A stretch of 64,000 nucleotides of DNA. It comes from Endozoicomonas sp965232255 (GTDB lineage: Bacteria > Pseudomonadota > Gammaproteobacteria > Pseudomonadales > Endozoicomonadaceae). Made by a program: the position numbers and the translations under genes. Below the pieces are notes generated by a model, which saw only the letters and a program-made list of their open reading frames with translations, was not told where the DNA came from and searched no databases. The DNA lies in assembly GCA_965232255.1 (NCBI GenBank), contig OZ246962.1:2542001-2606000 (forward strand), written 5' to 3'. Below, piece after piece: positions 24,601-33,012 of the stretch. The first letter of the stretch is position 1; the number at the start of each line of letters is the position of its first letter.

Positions 24601-24863
24601 GGAAAGAAGGGTGCGAGCCAAGCAAAAGCGACCAGAGTCAGCAGTGCATATCATGACCAGGCAGAAATCTCCGCAGGTGGCAAAATTTTTGATCAGGATA
24701 TCAATGCTGCTGTTAATATTAAAGCCGCCGGGCTAGCGGTGTTAGCCTGTGGAGCTTGAGTAAGACCAAAGGTGTTAATCACTGGCGGCATCGAGCTGTG
24801 AAACAGGTAGCCTGTTGGGTGACTAACGGGCATCCCACTCCTGCCGGGGTCGGAGAATGTCAA
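24601..24863 (+). mobile_element. Internally deleted IS605 tnpB remnant with conserved right end
   Basis: An open frame (24601-24759) joins a piece like the KKKG/AKAR region of TnpB (here KKGASQAKATR) directly to the last RuvC motif FDQDINAAVNIKAAG, so the middle of the gene is lost. The right end that follows (gactaacggg, then catcccactcctgcc, then ggggtcggagaatgtcaa) matches the end of the element at 14.1 kb with a few substitutions. It ends exactly at the stop codon of the neighbouring RING gene. It cannot make a nuclease. Confidence 0.8.
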
Positions 24864-25291
24864 ATATCATCATCGTCGCTGTCATCATCTAAATGCAGGT
24901 TTGCCATTCTTGCGGTTAACCGTTCAATTTCTGCCTCTAGTTTTCTGTTTATTTCTTCTTTTACCATTGAGTTGATTGTGTTGATAATTCTTGTCCTGGC
25001 TCTATGTAACTCTTCAAAAGTGTGGATGTGGGGAGTTAGATTAATCGTAAGGCCAGAGTGTCTTCCGCATAGGTCATGCTGCTTGAAAAAATAAAAATCT
25101 TGATGGTATTTAATCGGGGCTACGCAGCAAGGACAAACGCTACGGTGTTTATCCCATCTCACAATGCAAGCTTTATGAAAGTTATGCGTGCAACACAATT
25201 GACTCTTATGGCAAGTATCCAGAACGTCTAAACAAATGGGACAAATTATCTCATTGTTTAAACGGTTTCCTGAAGTTGCGGCTGGCGACAT
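24860..25291 (-). CDS. RING-H2 finger protein with coiled coil, eukaryotic-like
   Basis: This 143-residue protein carries a canonical RING-H2: C17-x2-C20-x13-C34-x-H36-x2-H39-x2-C42-x10-C53-x2-C56, with the E2-contact-type Trp46 after the sixth ligand. Residues 92-132 look like a charged coiled coil (MVKEEINRKLEAEIERL) and the end is an Asp run. RING-H2 domains are typical of eukaryotic E3 ubiquitin ligases; in bacteria they occur in injected effectors. The gene is markedly A+T-rich compared with its neighbours. Its TGA stop (24860-24862) is made by the right end of the IS605 remnant, so the acidic tail may be truncated. Secretion is inferred, not seen. Confidence 0.85.
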   Translation of the reverse strand: MSPAATSGNRLNNEIICPICLDVLDTCHKSQLCCTHNFHKACIVRWDKHRSVCPCCVAPIKYHQDFYFFKQHDLCGRHSGLTINLTPHIHTFEELHRARTRIINTINSMVKEEINRKLEAEIERLTARMANLHLDDDSDDDDI

Positions 25292-25931
25292 ATTTATGCT
25301 TTCTGGTGTAAAGTCAGCTTTGTACGTGAGTAAACATAAACCCGACGGAATTTTAGTTGCTATTTAAGCAACCACCCAAAAAATTAGTGGTGCGTTATCA
25401 ATACGCAACCCGTGAACCATCTTTAATTGATCCCTGACCGGTTTTTGTACGGTGAACCACATATGACTCAGGCTTTCATCCATACGACGGTGGTTTGATC
25501 GAAATCAACTCAATGGAAATTGCAGAAAATTCAGGCTTGATATAGAAGAGGCTGAGCCGTAGAATTTTTTCGGCCAGTTAAGCGAAGTCTGTCATGTGTG
25601 ATTGTGGCGCTCAGATAATTACAGGAGACCACAAGGATTATCGCGTATTTACCTCAAGTCACACTCTCAAATTCCTCCCTGGTTTGCCAACGCTTTATCC
25701 TATTCAGAGGTCGTCTGGCGTCCTCTCAGCCAGTCACTTTTGCCTGAATCGAGCTGGTGGTTATGTTGACAACGGCTGATAGAGGCAGAGTTACTGGCAT
25801 GCTGACCATACGACAATGCAAAACCATCCGGTTTTCATATCAAAAGTACCTGTAACAGCTGTAACAATAGCAACCAATCCCGCAGGTGCATTTTATATGA
25901 AAATTACTCAGTAAATAAAAAGGAAGCATTG
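25292..25931. other. Long leader region upstream of the FMN/FAD reductase
   Basis: No convincing gene is seen. A 61-codon frame at 25594-25779 has no family features. A perfect FNR-type palindrome is at 25495-25508, with a possible -10 (tataga) at 25541-25546. If that promoter is used, the mRNA leader is about 380 bases. A direct repeat, ctgtaacagctgtaaca, lies at about 25853-25869, close to the start codon. Confidence 0.55.
25495..25508. promoter_or_regulatory. FNR box, TTGAT-N4-ATCAA
   Basis: The sequence ttgatcgaaatcaa is a perfect match to the FNR consensus palindrome. It lies 424 bases upstream of a reductase expected to serve anaerobic metabolism and next to a candidate -10 element, so oxygen-controlled activation is plausible. 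The distance to that -10 (about -51 rather than -41.5) is not ideal. Confidence 0.6.
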
Positions 25932-28900
25932 ATGACTCAGTTAGTCGATGAAGTAGTATTTCAATCGGGTGGCACGCTTAAAAATCGCATCGTGATGGCA
26001 CCCATGACGATCCAGTCGGCTTTTTTTGATGGCGGCGTAACTCAGGAGATGATTACCTATTACGCCTCGCGCTCTGGCGATGCCGGTGCCATCATTGTCG
26101 AAAGTGCTTTTGTGGAAAATTATGGCCGGGCTTTTCCTGGTGCGTTAGGTATTGATACGGATTGCAAGGTGGCTGGTTTGAAAAAGCTGGCCGATGCCAT
26201 CAAGGCAAAAGGTTCAAAAGCCATTTTGCAAATTTACCATGCCGGCCGCATGGCTAATCCGGAGTTTAACGGTGGTCACCAGCCAATTTCCGCCAGCCCG
26301 GTAGCTGCATTGCGTGATAACGCGCAAACGCCGCTGGAAATGACCGAAGCGCAAATCGAAGAGATGATTGAGAGCTTTGGCCGGGCAGTCAACCGCGCAA
26401 TCCTCGCTGGTTTTGATGGTGTTGAGATTCACGGTGCCAATACGTATCTCATTCAACAGTTCTTCTCGCCGCACTCTAACCGCAGAATGGATCAATGGGG
26501 TGGCGATATTGAAAAGCGCACTGCGTTCCCGCTGGCAGTTTTGGCAAAAACCAAGCAGGTTGCCCAAGACCACAACAAAGCCGACTTTATCATCGGTTAT
26601 CGCTTTTCCCCCGAGGAGATTGAAGAGCCGGGCATCCGCTTTAGCGACTCCATGTATCTTCTGGATAAACTGGCCTCTGAAGGCCTGGATTATTTCCATT
26701 TCTCCATGGGCAACTGGGCCCGTAACTCCATTGTTAACCCAGACGACAAAGAACCACTGATTGCCAAATATCGCCAATTGCAGTCTGAGGCGGTCGCCAA
26801 AGTGCCTGTTATTGGCGTGGGCGGCATTGCCCAACGTACTGATGCTGAAAAAGCTTTGGCAGATGGCTATGACCTGGTGAGTGTGGGCAAAGGTTTTCTG
26901 GTTGAGCCAACATGGGCCACGAAAGTACTGAACAATGAAACCTGTGCTGAATTTGCCGACATTGCCCAGCAAGAAGCCCTGCTGATCCCAACGCCGCTAT
27001 GGGACATCATGGATTACATGATTGTCGATAGCGCCGCTGAAGCGCAGAAGCATGCTCGCATCAAAGAGCTACAAAGCGTTGAAATCAAGTTTGTGCCCGG
27101 ACAATTCACGGCTTATGGTCGCGGCCATAATGGTGACTTGCCAGTCACCGTGACGTTCTCAGAAGATCGGATTCTTGAGATTGTCGTTGACTCATCCAAA
27201 GAGTCAGACGGCATTGCCAACCCGGCCTTTGAGCGCATTCCCCAGATGATCCTTGATGGCCAGACGTTAAATATTGATGTGATCTCTGGTGCGACCGTAA
27301 GCAGCCAGGCCGTTATTGATGGCGTGGCCAATGCGGTTGATCTGGCCGGTGGGCACTCTGAAGCGTTGCGCTGCAAAGCCAGGGAAGCCGTTGAGTGGTC
27401 GTCCAAAACCATCGAAGAGACCGTAGACGTCGTGGTTATCGGTGGTGGTGGTGCTGGTTTGAGCGCCGCGCTGACTGCGCTGGATAAAGGCAAATCGGTT
27501 ATCTTGCTGGAAAAATTCCCGGCCATTGGTGGTAACACCGTGCGTACCGGTGGATGGGTGAATGCCGCCGAGCCTGAGTGGCAAGGTGATTTCGCCGCAT
27601 TGTCAGGGGAGAAAGAAACTCTGATGGCGCTGGCCCAAACGCCAGAATCAGAATTCGCTGGTGAATATCTGGACGATTTCAAAGTACTCAAGGCACAGCT
27701 TGATTCCTACTTTACCGATGCGGCCAACGGCAAGCAGTACCTGTTCGACTCGGTTGAGTTGCACCGTATTCAAACTTATCTGGGCGGTAAACGTACTGAC
27801 CTCAATGGCGAGCCTATCTACGGTCAATACGACCTGGTAGAAACGCTGACCTCGCGCGCCATGGAGTCCATCGACTGGCTGAGCGATAAGGGCATTGATT
27901 TTGAACGGGGTATGGTGGATATCGCGGTCGGGGCGCTGTGGCGTCGTGCACACAAGCCAAAACGTCCGAAAGGCGTTGAGTTTATCGATAAACTGCAAAA
28001 GCGCATTCAGGAAAAGAACGGTCGGATCATGACCGATACCCGCGCCACCGAACTGATGGTGGAAGACGGCAAAGTGGTCGGCGTTAAGGCTACACAGGCC
28101 AATGGTACCAAGCTGATCATCCGCGCAAATGACGGTGTGGTGATGGCTTCCGGTGGCTTTGGTGCCAACACGCAAATGATCAAAAAGTACAATACCTACT
28201 GGACTGAGATCGCCGACGATATCAAAACCACCAACTCTCCGGCGCTGATTGGCGATGGCATCGAAATGGGCGAAAAAGCCGGTGCCCAGTTGGTGGGCAT
28301 GGGCTTTGTACAGTTGATGCCGATCGGGGATCCAAAGTCTGGGGCGTTGCTGACTGGCCTGATCGTGCCGCCAGAAAACTTTGTTTTTGTTAACCAGCAA
28401 GGTAAGCGTTTTGTCGATGAGTGCGGCAGCCGTGACATGCTGACCAAATCATTCTTCGATAACGGCGGCACCGTTTACATGATTGCCGATGAGCGGATTC
28501 GCCAGACTGCGGCCAATACTTCTGACGAAACCATTGCGCGTGAGATCAAAGAAGGCATTATCATTCAAGCAGATACACTGGAAGAGCTGGCTGAAAAGAT
28601 CGGTGTGCCACCGGCGGAGCTGGTTAATACGATCAAGCAGTACAACGCTTGTGTTGACCAGGGACACGACCCTGAGTGCCACAAGAGCGCCTTCGGCTTG
28701 AAGGTAGAGCAAGCGCCTTTCTATGCAACACCGCGTCAGCCTTCGGTTCACCATACTATGGGCGGTCTGAAAATCGATACCAGGGCGAGAGTAATCAATA
28801 AAGACGGCGACATCATTCCGGGCCTGTACGCTGCCGGGGAAGTAGCTGGCGGTATTCACGCAGGCAACCGTTTAGGTGGTAATGCGTTGATTGATATCTT

Positions 28901-28946
28901 CACTTACGGTCGTATTGCCGGGGAGAGTGCGGCTGATCGTGTTTAA
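25932..28946 (+). CDS. NADH-dependent 2-enoate/fumarate-type reductase: OYE + FMN_bind + FAD domains
   Basis: This 1004-residue three-domain flavoprotein has no signal peptide. Residues 1-350 form an Old Yellow Enzyme-like NADH:flavin oxidoreductase barrel (VEIHGANTYLIQQFFSP). Residues 385-480 are an FMN_bind domain with the flavinylation motif DVISGAT, Thr455 being the expected covalent FMN site. From residue 500 comes a fumarate-reductase FAD domain (VVIGGGGAGLSAA). This is the layout of the cytoplasmic NADH:acrylate oxidoreductase of Vibrio harveyi and of related NADH:fumarate reductases. ATG 25932 with AAGGA 7 bases upstream is chosen over the TTG at 25929. The apbE gene that would attach FMN follows. 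The substrate (acrylate, fumarate or another enoate) is not decided by sequence. Confidence 0.9.
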   Translation: MTQLVDEVVFQSGGTLKNRIVMAPMTIQSAFFDGGVTQEMITYYASRSGDAGAIIVESAFVENYGRAFPGALGIDTDCKVAGLKKLADAIKAKGSKAILQIYHAGRMANPEFNGGHQPISASPVAALRDNAQTPLEMTEAQIEEMIESFGRAVNRAILAGFDGVEIHGANTYLIQQFFSPHSNRRMDQWGGDIEKRTAFPLAVLAKTKQVAQDHNKADFIIGYRFSPEEIEEPGIRFSDSMYLLDKLASEGLDYFHFSMGNWARNSIVNPDDKEPLIAKYRQLQSEAVAKVPVIGVGGIAQRTDAEKALADGYDLVSVGKGFLVEPTWATKVLNNETCAEFADIAQQEALLIPTPLWDIMDYMIVDSAAEAQKHARIKELQSVEIKFVPGQFTAYGRGHNGDLPVTVTFSEDRILEIVVDSSKESDGIANPAFERIPQMILDGQTLNIDVISGATVSSQAVIDGVANAVDLAGGHSEALRCKAREAVEWSSKTIEETVDVVVIGGGGAGLSAALTALDKGKSVILLEKFPAIGGNTVRTGGWVNAAEPEWQGDFAALSGEKETLMALAQTPESEFAGEYLDDFKVLKAQLDSYFTDAANGKQYLFDSVELHRIQTYLGGKRTDLNGEPIYGQYDLVETLTSRAMESIDWLSDKGIDFERGMVDIAVGALWRRAHKPKRPKGVEFIDKLQKRIQEKNGRIMTDTRATELMVEDGKVVGVKATQANGTKLIIRANDGVVMASGGFGANTQMIKKYNTYWTEIADDIKTTNSPALIGDGIEMGEKAGAQLVGMGFVQLMPIGDPKSGALLTGLIVPPENFVFVNQQGKRFVDECGSRDMLTKSFFDNGGTVYMIADERIRQTAANTSDETIAREIKEGIIIQADTLEELAEKIGVPPAELVNTIKQYNACVDQGHDPECHKSAFGLKVEQAPFYATPRQPSVHHTMGGLKIDTRARVINKDGDIIPGLYAAGEVAGGIHAGNRLGGNALIDIFTYGRIAGESAADRV

Positions 28947-28967
28947 GCTGAGTTAAATCCTACTACC

Positions 28968-28993
28968 GAGGGAGGCGCTGCTTCCCTCTTTTT
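28968..28993 (+). terminator. Rho-independent terminator after the reductase
   Basis: Stem gaggga (28968-28973) / tccctc (28983-28988) with a T5 run at 28989-28993. It lies between the reductase and apbE, so apbE may depend on partial read-through or its own promoter. Confidence 0.65.
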
Positions 28994-29068
28994 ATCTAGC
29001 TATTGGCACTATTGCAACTTATCCATCTATTGCACTATTGCTGCTATCCCAACGACCAGTTTATTCCC

Positions 29069-30019
29069 ATGACCAAGTATCACGCCAGATTCCAGATGAT
29101 GGGAACATTTATCGATCTGGTTATTTATCACCAAAATGGTGAGCAACTGATCCGGGACGTTTATGCCCAGTTGTCGCAATATGCCCAGCGTTTTACGGTG
29201 AATCAGCCCAACTCGGAATTAATGCGTGTGAACCAACATGCCGGGATCGCACCGGTCACAGTTCAGCCGGATCTTTTCAGGTTGATAAAAACAGCAAAAG
29301 CCGTCAGTGAAGATGTAAAAAACCCATTTAATATTGCCATTGGGCCGCTGGTAAAAACGTGGCGTATTGGCTTTAAAGATGCCAAAGTGCCAGCGCCAGG
29401 GGAAATAGCCGCCAGGCTTGCTTTAGTTAAGCCGCAAAATATTATGCTCAACGAGCAGGAGCACTCTGTTTTTTTAAGCCAACCCAATATGGAAATCGAT
29501 TTAGGCGCTATCGCAAAGGGATTTTTTGCGGATGAAATAAAAAAGAAACTGGTTAGCGCGGGCGTTGAGCATGGTTTTATCAGTTTGGGGGGAAATGTCC
29601 TCACCATCGGTTACTCACCAGATAATGCTAATCAGGCATGGAATGTGGGGATTCAGAACCCACTGGCTGAGCGTGGTGCCATTATTCGTGTGGTTCCTCT
29701 TAAAGACGCTTCCATGGTGACTTCCGGTATCAATGAACGTTTTTTTGCTGCTAATGGCCAGCGCTATCATCATTTGCTGGATTCCTGCACAGGGATGCCT
29801 ATTGTCACTGATATAGCCAGCCTGACGATTATTTCGGAACATTCGATTGCTGGTGAAATCTGGAGTACGGCTGGTTTTTTAACCTCGATGACTGCTGCAC
29901 TTGACTACTTGAATCAACAGCGCGGAATTGAAGCCGTGGCGATTTCAACGTCTGGCAGAGTTTGTGTCACTGCTGGATTAATTGATGATGGCAGCAGTAT
30001 TTTTTTTCACAGTAAATAA
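29069..30019 (+). CDS. apbE: ApbE-family FAD:protein FMN transferase
   Basis: This 316-residue protein carries ApbE hallmarks: MMGTFIDLVIY at the N-terminus, AIGPLVKTWRIG, the metal/FAD-binding EIDLGAIAKGFFAD, and GGNVLTIG. It transfers FMN from FAD to a Thr in D-x-x-(S/T)-G-A-T sites, and such a site is present in the reductase just upstream, making that enzyme its likely client. There is no lipobox or signal peptide when ATG 29069 is used, in line with a cytoplasmic client. The frame is open back to 29003, but those 22 codons show no ApbE similarity. Confidence 0.9.
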   Translation: MTKYHARFQMMGTFIDLVIYHQNGEQLIRDVYAQLSQYAQRFTVNQPNSELMRVNQHAGIAPVTVQPDLFRLIKTAKAVSEDVKNPFNIAIGPLVKTWRIGFKDAKVPAPGEIAARLALVKPQNIMLNEQEHSVFLSQPNMEIDLGAIAKGFFADEIKKKLVSAGVEHGFISLGGNVLTIGYSPDNANQAWNVGIQNPLAERGAIIRVVPLKDASMVTSGINERFFAANGQRYHHLLDSCTGMPIVTDIASLTIISEHSIAGEIWSTAGFLTSMTAALDYLNQQRGIEAVAISTSGRVCVTAGLIDDGSSIFFHSK

Positions 30020-30124
30020 TTGTTCAATTGATACGGCAATTATTTTTATACCTAACGAGAAACGGGAATCACGGACAGGTCTTCGATCTGGATTGGTCCT
30101 GCGCCTGACAGTTTTTCGTGCAGG

Positions 30125-30148
30125 TAAAAAAGCCCTGTTGCCAGGGCT
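30125..30148 (-). terminator. Rho-independent terminator of the M14 peptidase gene
   Basis: On the minus strand, stem agccctg/cagggct (30131-30137 with 30142-30148, loop 4) is followed by a T-run. It lies about 30 bases beyond the peptidase stop codon. Confidence 0.8.
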
Positions 30149-30179
30149 GTGTGCGGAATTTGCTTTATTGGGATTTGCT

Positions 30180-32846
30180 TTATTGCGATGTGGTTTCTTT
30201 TGATAAACGCTCTTCTTCTTCCTCCTGGGTTTCCGGTAATTCGTCGTCTATCAGCGTGATGACCTCATTCACGCTGTACAGTACTGTTGCTGGCGCCGAG
30301 TAGTTGGGCACATTGTCGTAGCTGAACACAGCGTAGTATTTGGGAATATTTGGGTTGCCGTAATCGTCATAGGTATAACCGTCCGGCCCGGCATAAAGCT
30401 TGATGCCATCCATGGGTGAGCACGGTGGATGGAACCGGTTGCGGATGACGTAGCAGCCAACAAAATCCTCATGCTCCGGATTTTTCCACGACAGCCGTAC
30501 TTGATTGCCTTCAGTGGTGGCGGACAAATCTTCCGGTGCCGGTAAAGGCAGTTTGCGTCGTTCAATGTAGTTGATGACCAGTTCGGCAGCACCAGTTTCG
30601 TCCAGATCGTGCCAGTCAATCACGGCATTGCTCTCGGCCGACGGCGTGGTTGGCCTGACCACCAGGTGAACGGGTTTGTCCTCGGCGTGCAGGTCTTCAA
30701 CAATGGTGCGGCAGAAGCTGTCGAACATAAAGTTGTGGCTGGCATTCTCCCGCAGCTGTTTATTACTGACCTCATAGCCCACGTATTCGATCTGTTCTCG
30801 GCTCTGGATACTGGCGTGATCCAGGTCTTCCAGCTCCACCAGTTCCATGGTGAAGCGAATATCTTTGCGGGTTTTCAGCTGGTTTTTCGCCTTCAGCCGC
30901 ACGTAGGCAGAGGTGATAACGGTACTATCTGGGTCGGGTAGGGCGGTCAGGTCAAAGCTCAGGTCACCGTAGATTTTATTGCCTCGGCTGTCGAAACCAG
31001 ACATCAGCTTGCCAGAAGTGATCTCATTTTCCGTGATGGTGTGCAAAGATGTCGGCTTAATGGTGACCGACTGATTGGTACGGGTGTAGATCACCTCCAG
31101 ATTGGGGCGGTAGTGAATGCCACCGCCGAAACGGCCATAACCAATATCAAACTGCATTATCTGCGAGTCGTTGCCTAATGGCAGATGATCAGGCCCTTCG
31201 ATGCGCAACACCAGTTTGCCTTGCTCGATCTGCTGTTGCAGTAAACGACGCTCGACTTCAGTTAACAACCACTCGGTCCAGACACCCTGAGTCAGTCGAT
31301 CCGACTCAATAGCGTCACCGAACGTCTGTAGCACATTGGCGCTAGTGATCTGCTCATAGCTGCCAAGATCGGTAATATCACTGGCATCGAGAATGGACAC
31401 TGACCATTCGCCAAACTTCTCAATTTTGGCATTCACCCGATTCATTGGGTAGAGGGAGAACACTGCCTTTTTGATGACGGCATCGGCTGGCAGCCGGTCC
31501 AGGTCAAACGCAACCACGCCATAACAGCATCCTTTGCGCCGGTTAACGCCGACAAACAGCGAGTTGTAGCCAAAATGTTGCTGGTTCAGGCTACGGGTTT
31601 TTTCGCCCACATAGCCCACGTCGTTTTTGCCCGGGAACAGGGTGTAGAGAAACTCATCGTTGGCCAGCAACGTGCGAATTTTCAGGGTGGGCGTGAATGC
31701 GGATTTAATACCAGTGACCGGATTGACTACCCGGATGTGATAAAAGTACCGCTGCCCACTATTGAGTTGGACATCGCTGTACGTCAGCGACTTGGTCACG
31801 GCAATGCGGTTATCGCTGTTGCATGGGCTTTTGGCCGTAGTGCTGCGGTAAATCTCAAAGTGGCAGTCATCGCTTTGATCATACTCCCACCTCAGAGTCA
31901 CATCATTGGTACCGACGCTCTCTGCCGTCAGGCAAGTAATCCGTTTGGGGGCGTGTTTGGAGTAGTTGATAGCTGAATCCAGAGCGTAGGTAACGGCCGG
32001 AATATTCTCATCAACACTCTGGGACATGTTCATCAGGTAGTCGGGAATATTGCGTGTACCTACTTCCACTACGGTGGGCAGAATGCCCTTGCTGTAATAG
32101 TATTCACGACCACTGCCGTGAATCAGGTTAAACGGCGGTTTGCCCCGGTGGATACCGTATTGCCGGCCAGTTACCTTGTAAATTTCGCTGGCCATATTAG
32201 CGCAGAGAATATTCAGGTCTGCGCCTTCAACTTCTTCTTCGTGGTTGAACTTGTGGGCCGGGAAGAAGACATTCCCCTGGGAGTGGTAATCCAGGGCAAC
32301 AGTGATGTTCGGGTGACTTTCCACAAAGTCCCTGATGGCGCGGGTTTCCGGTTCAGAAAAGGCCGATGGGCCACCATAGACGTTGGCGGTGGTATCACTG
32401 TTCTTGCGAAAACGCACCGGGAAATTACGGTTCAGGTCAACGCCAAAGGTGCCATCGCCGTTATCGCGACGATTCTTGCGCCAGAAAGAGAAGTGGTTGC
32501 GTGAGTATTCAAAACCGTCCGGGTTAAGACAGGGCACCATGTACAGTGTGTTGCGGGTCAGGGCATTGAGCAGATGCGGGTCACTTTGGTGGTTGTCCAT
32601 AATGTGGCGAATATAACGGGTAGCCAGTTCAATACCGATCCACTCCCGGGCATGGATCGTGCCCGTGTAGAGCAACGCTGGTTTATCGTCGGCGTGGGCC
32701 ACATTGCGGGAAATAGTCGCCATCATGATCGGGCGCCCCTCATGGGTCTCGCCGATACTGTCCACCCGAATCAGGTCTGGGTGCTCTGCCATGGCCAGCT
32801 TCAGGAAATCAATGGTTTCCTGATAGGAGATGTATTGTTTTTTCAT
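30180..32846 (-). CDS. Zinc carboxypeptidase (M14) with FN3 and DNRLRE/CBM96-like modules
   Basis: This 888-residue multidomain protein has an M14 catalytic domain at residues 5-300. Zinc ligands are His65 and Glu68 (GTIHAREW) and His188 (DYHSQG); substrate Arg is in DLNRNFP (Arg140) and the catalytic base is Glu261 (VVEVGTR). An FN3-like module follows at about 303-390, two DNRLRE/CBM96-like beta modules at about 400-790, and a second FN3-like module near the end. ATG 32846 is supported by GAAGGGATACT. No signal peptide is seen, unusual for a protein of this build. It lies downstream of two ATP-grasp ligases in the same direction, which hints at trimming of a peptide-like product. Confidence 0.88.
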   Translation of the reverse strand: MKKQYISYQETIDFLKLAMAEHPDLIRVDSIGETHEGRPIMMATISRNVAHADDKPALLYTGTIHAREWIGIELATRYIRHIMDNHQSDPHLLNALTRNTLYMVPCLNPDGFEYSRNHFSFWRKNRRDNGDGTFGVDLNRNFPVRFRKNSDTTANVYGGPSAFSEPETRAIRDFVESHPNITVALDYHSQGNVFFPAHKFNHEEEVEGADLNILCANMASEIYKVTGRQYGIHRGKPPFNLIHGSGREYYYSKGILPTVVEVGTRNIPDYLMNMSQSVDENIPAVTYALDSAINYSKHAPKRITCLTAESVGTNDVTLRWEYDQSDDCHFEIYRSTTAKSPCNSDNRIAVTKSLTYSDVQLNSGQRYFYHIRVVNPVTGIKSAFTPTLKIRTLLANDEFLYTLFPGKNDVGYVGEKTRSLNQQHFGYNSLFVGVNRRKGCCYGVVAFDLDRLPADAVIKKAVFSLYPMNRVNAKIEKFGEWSVSILDASDITDLGSYEQITSANVLQTFGDAIESDRLTQGVWTEWLLTEVERRLLQQQIEQGKLVLRIEGPDHLPLGNDSQIMQFDIGYGRFGGGIHYRPNLEVIYTRTNQSVTIKPTSLHTITENEITSGKLMSGFDSRGNKIYGDLSFDLTALPDPDSTVITSAYVRLKAKNQLKTRKDIRFTMELVELEDLDHASIQSREQIEYVGYEVSNKQLRENASHNFMFDSFCRTIVEDLHAEDKPVHLVVRPTTPSAESNAVIDWHDLDETGAAELVINYIERRKLPLPAPEDLSATTEGNQVRLSWKNPEHEDFVGCYVIRNRFHPPCSPMDGIKLYAGPDGYTYDDYGNPNIPKYYAVFSYDNVPNYSAPATVLYSVNEVITLIDDELPETQEEEEERLSKETTSQ

Positions 32847-33012
32847 AGTATCCCTTCTTATGGTTTTTCTTGGGTTGTTCTTCTCGGATTGCGCGCACAC
32901 TTATTGACGAGTGTCGTTTTTCAGAAGCAGGATATACACAACCTATGTCGCTCGTCCTGAGCTTATACCCTGCTCAGGAGCACTGATCAGCAGTACTCCC
33001 GAATCTTAGTGG

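Noticed and set aside
25594..25779. 61-codon plus-strand frame in the reductase leader
   Set aside because: No clear ribosome site or recognisable features; it lies in a region better explained as an mRNA leader.
26214..26972. Long minus-strand frame within the reductase gene
   Set aside because: Shadow of a gene with unmistakable flavin-binding motifs on the other strand.
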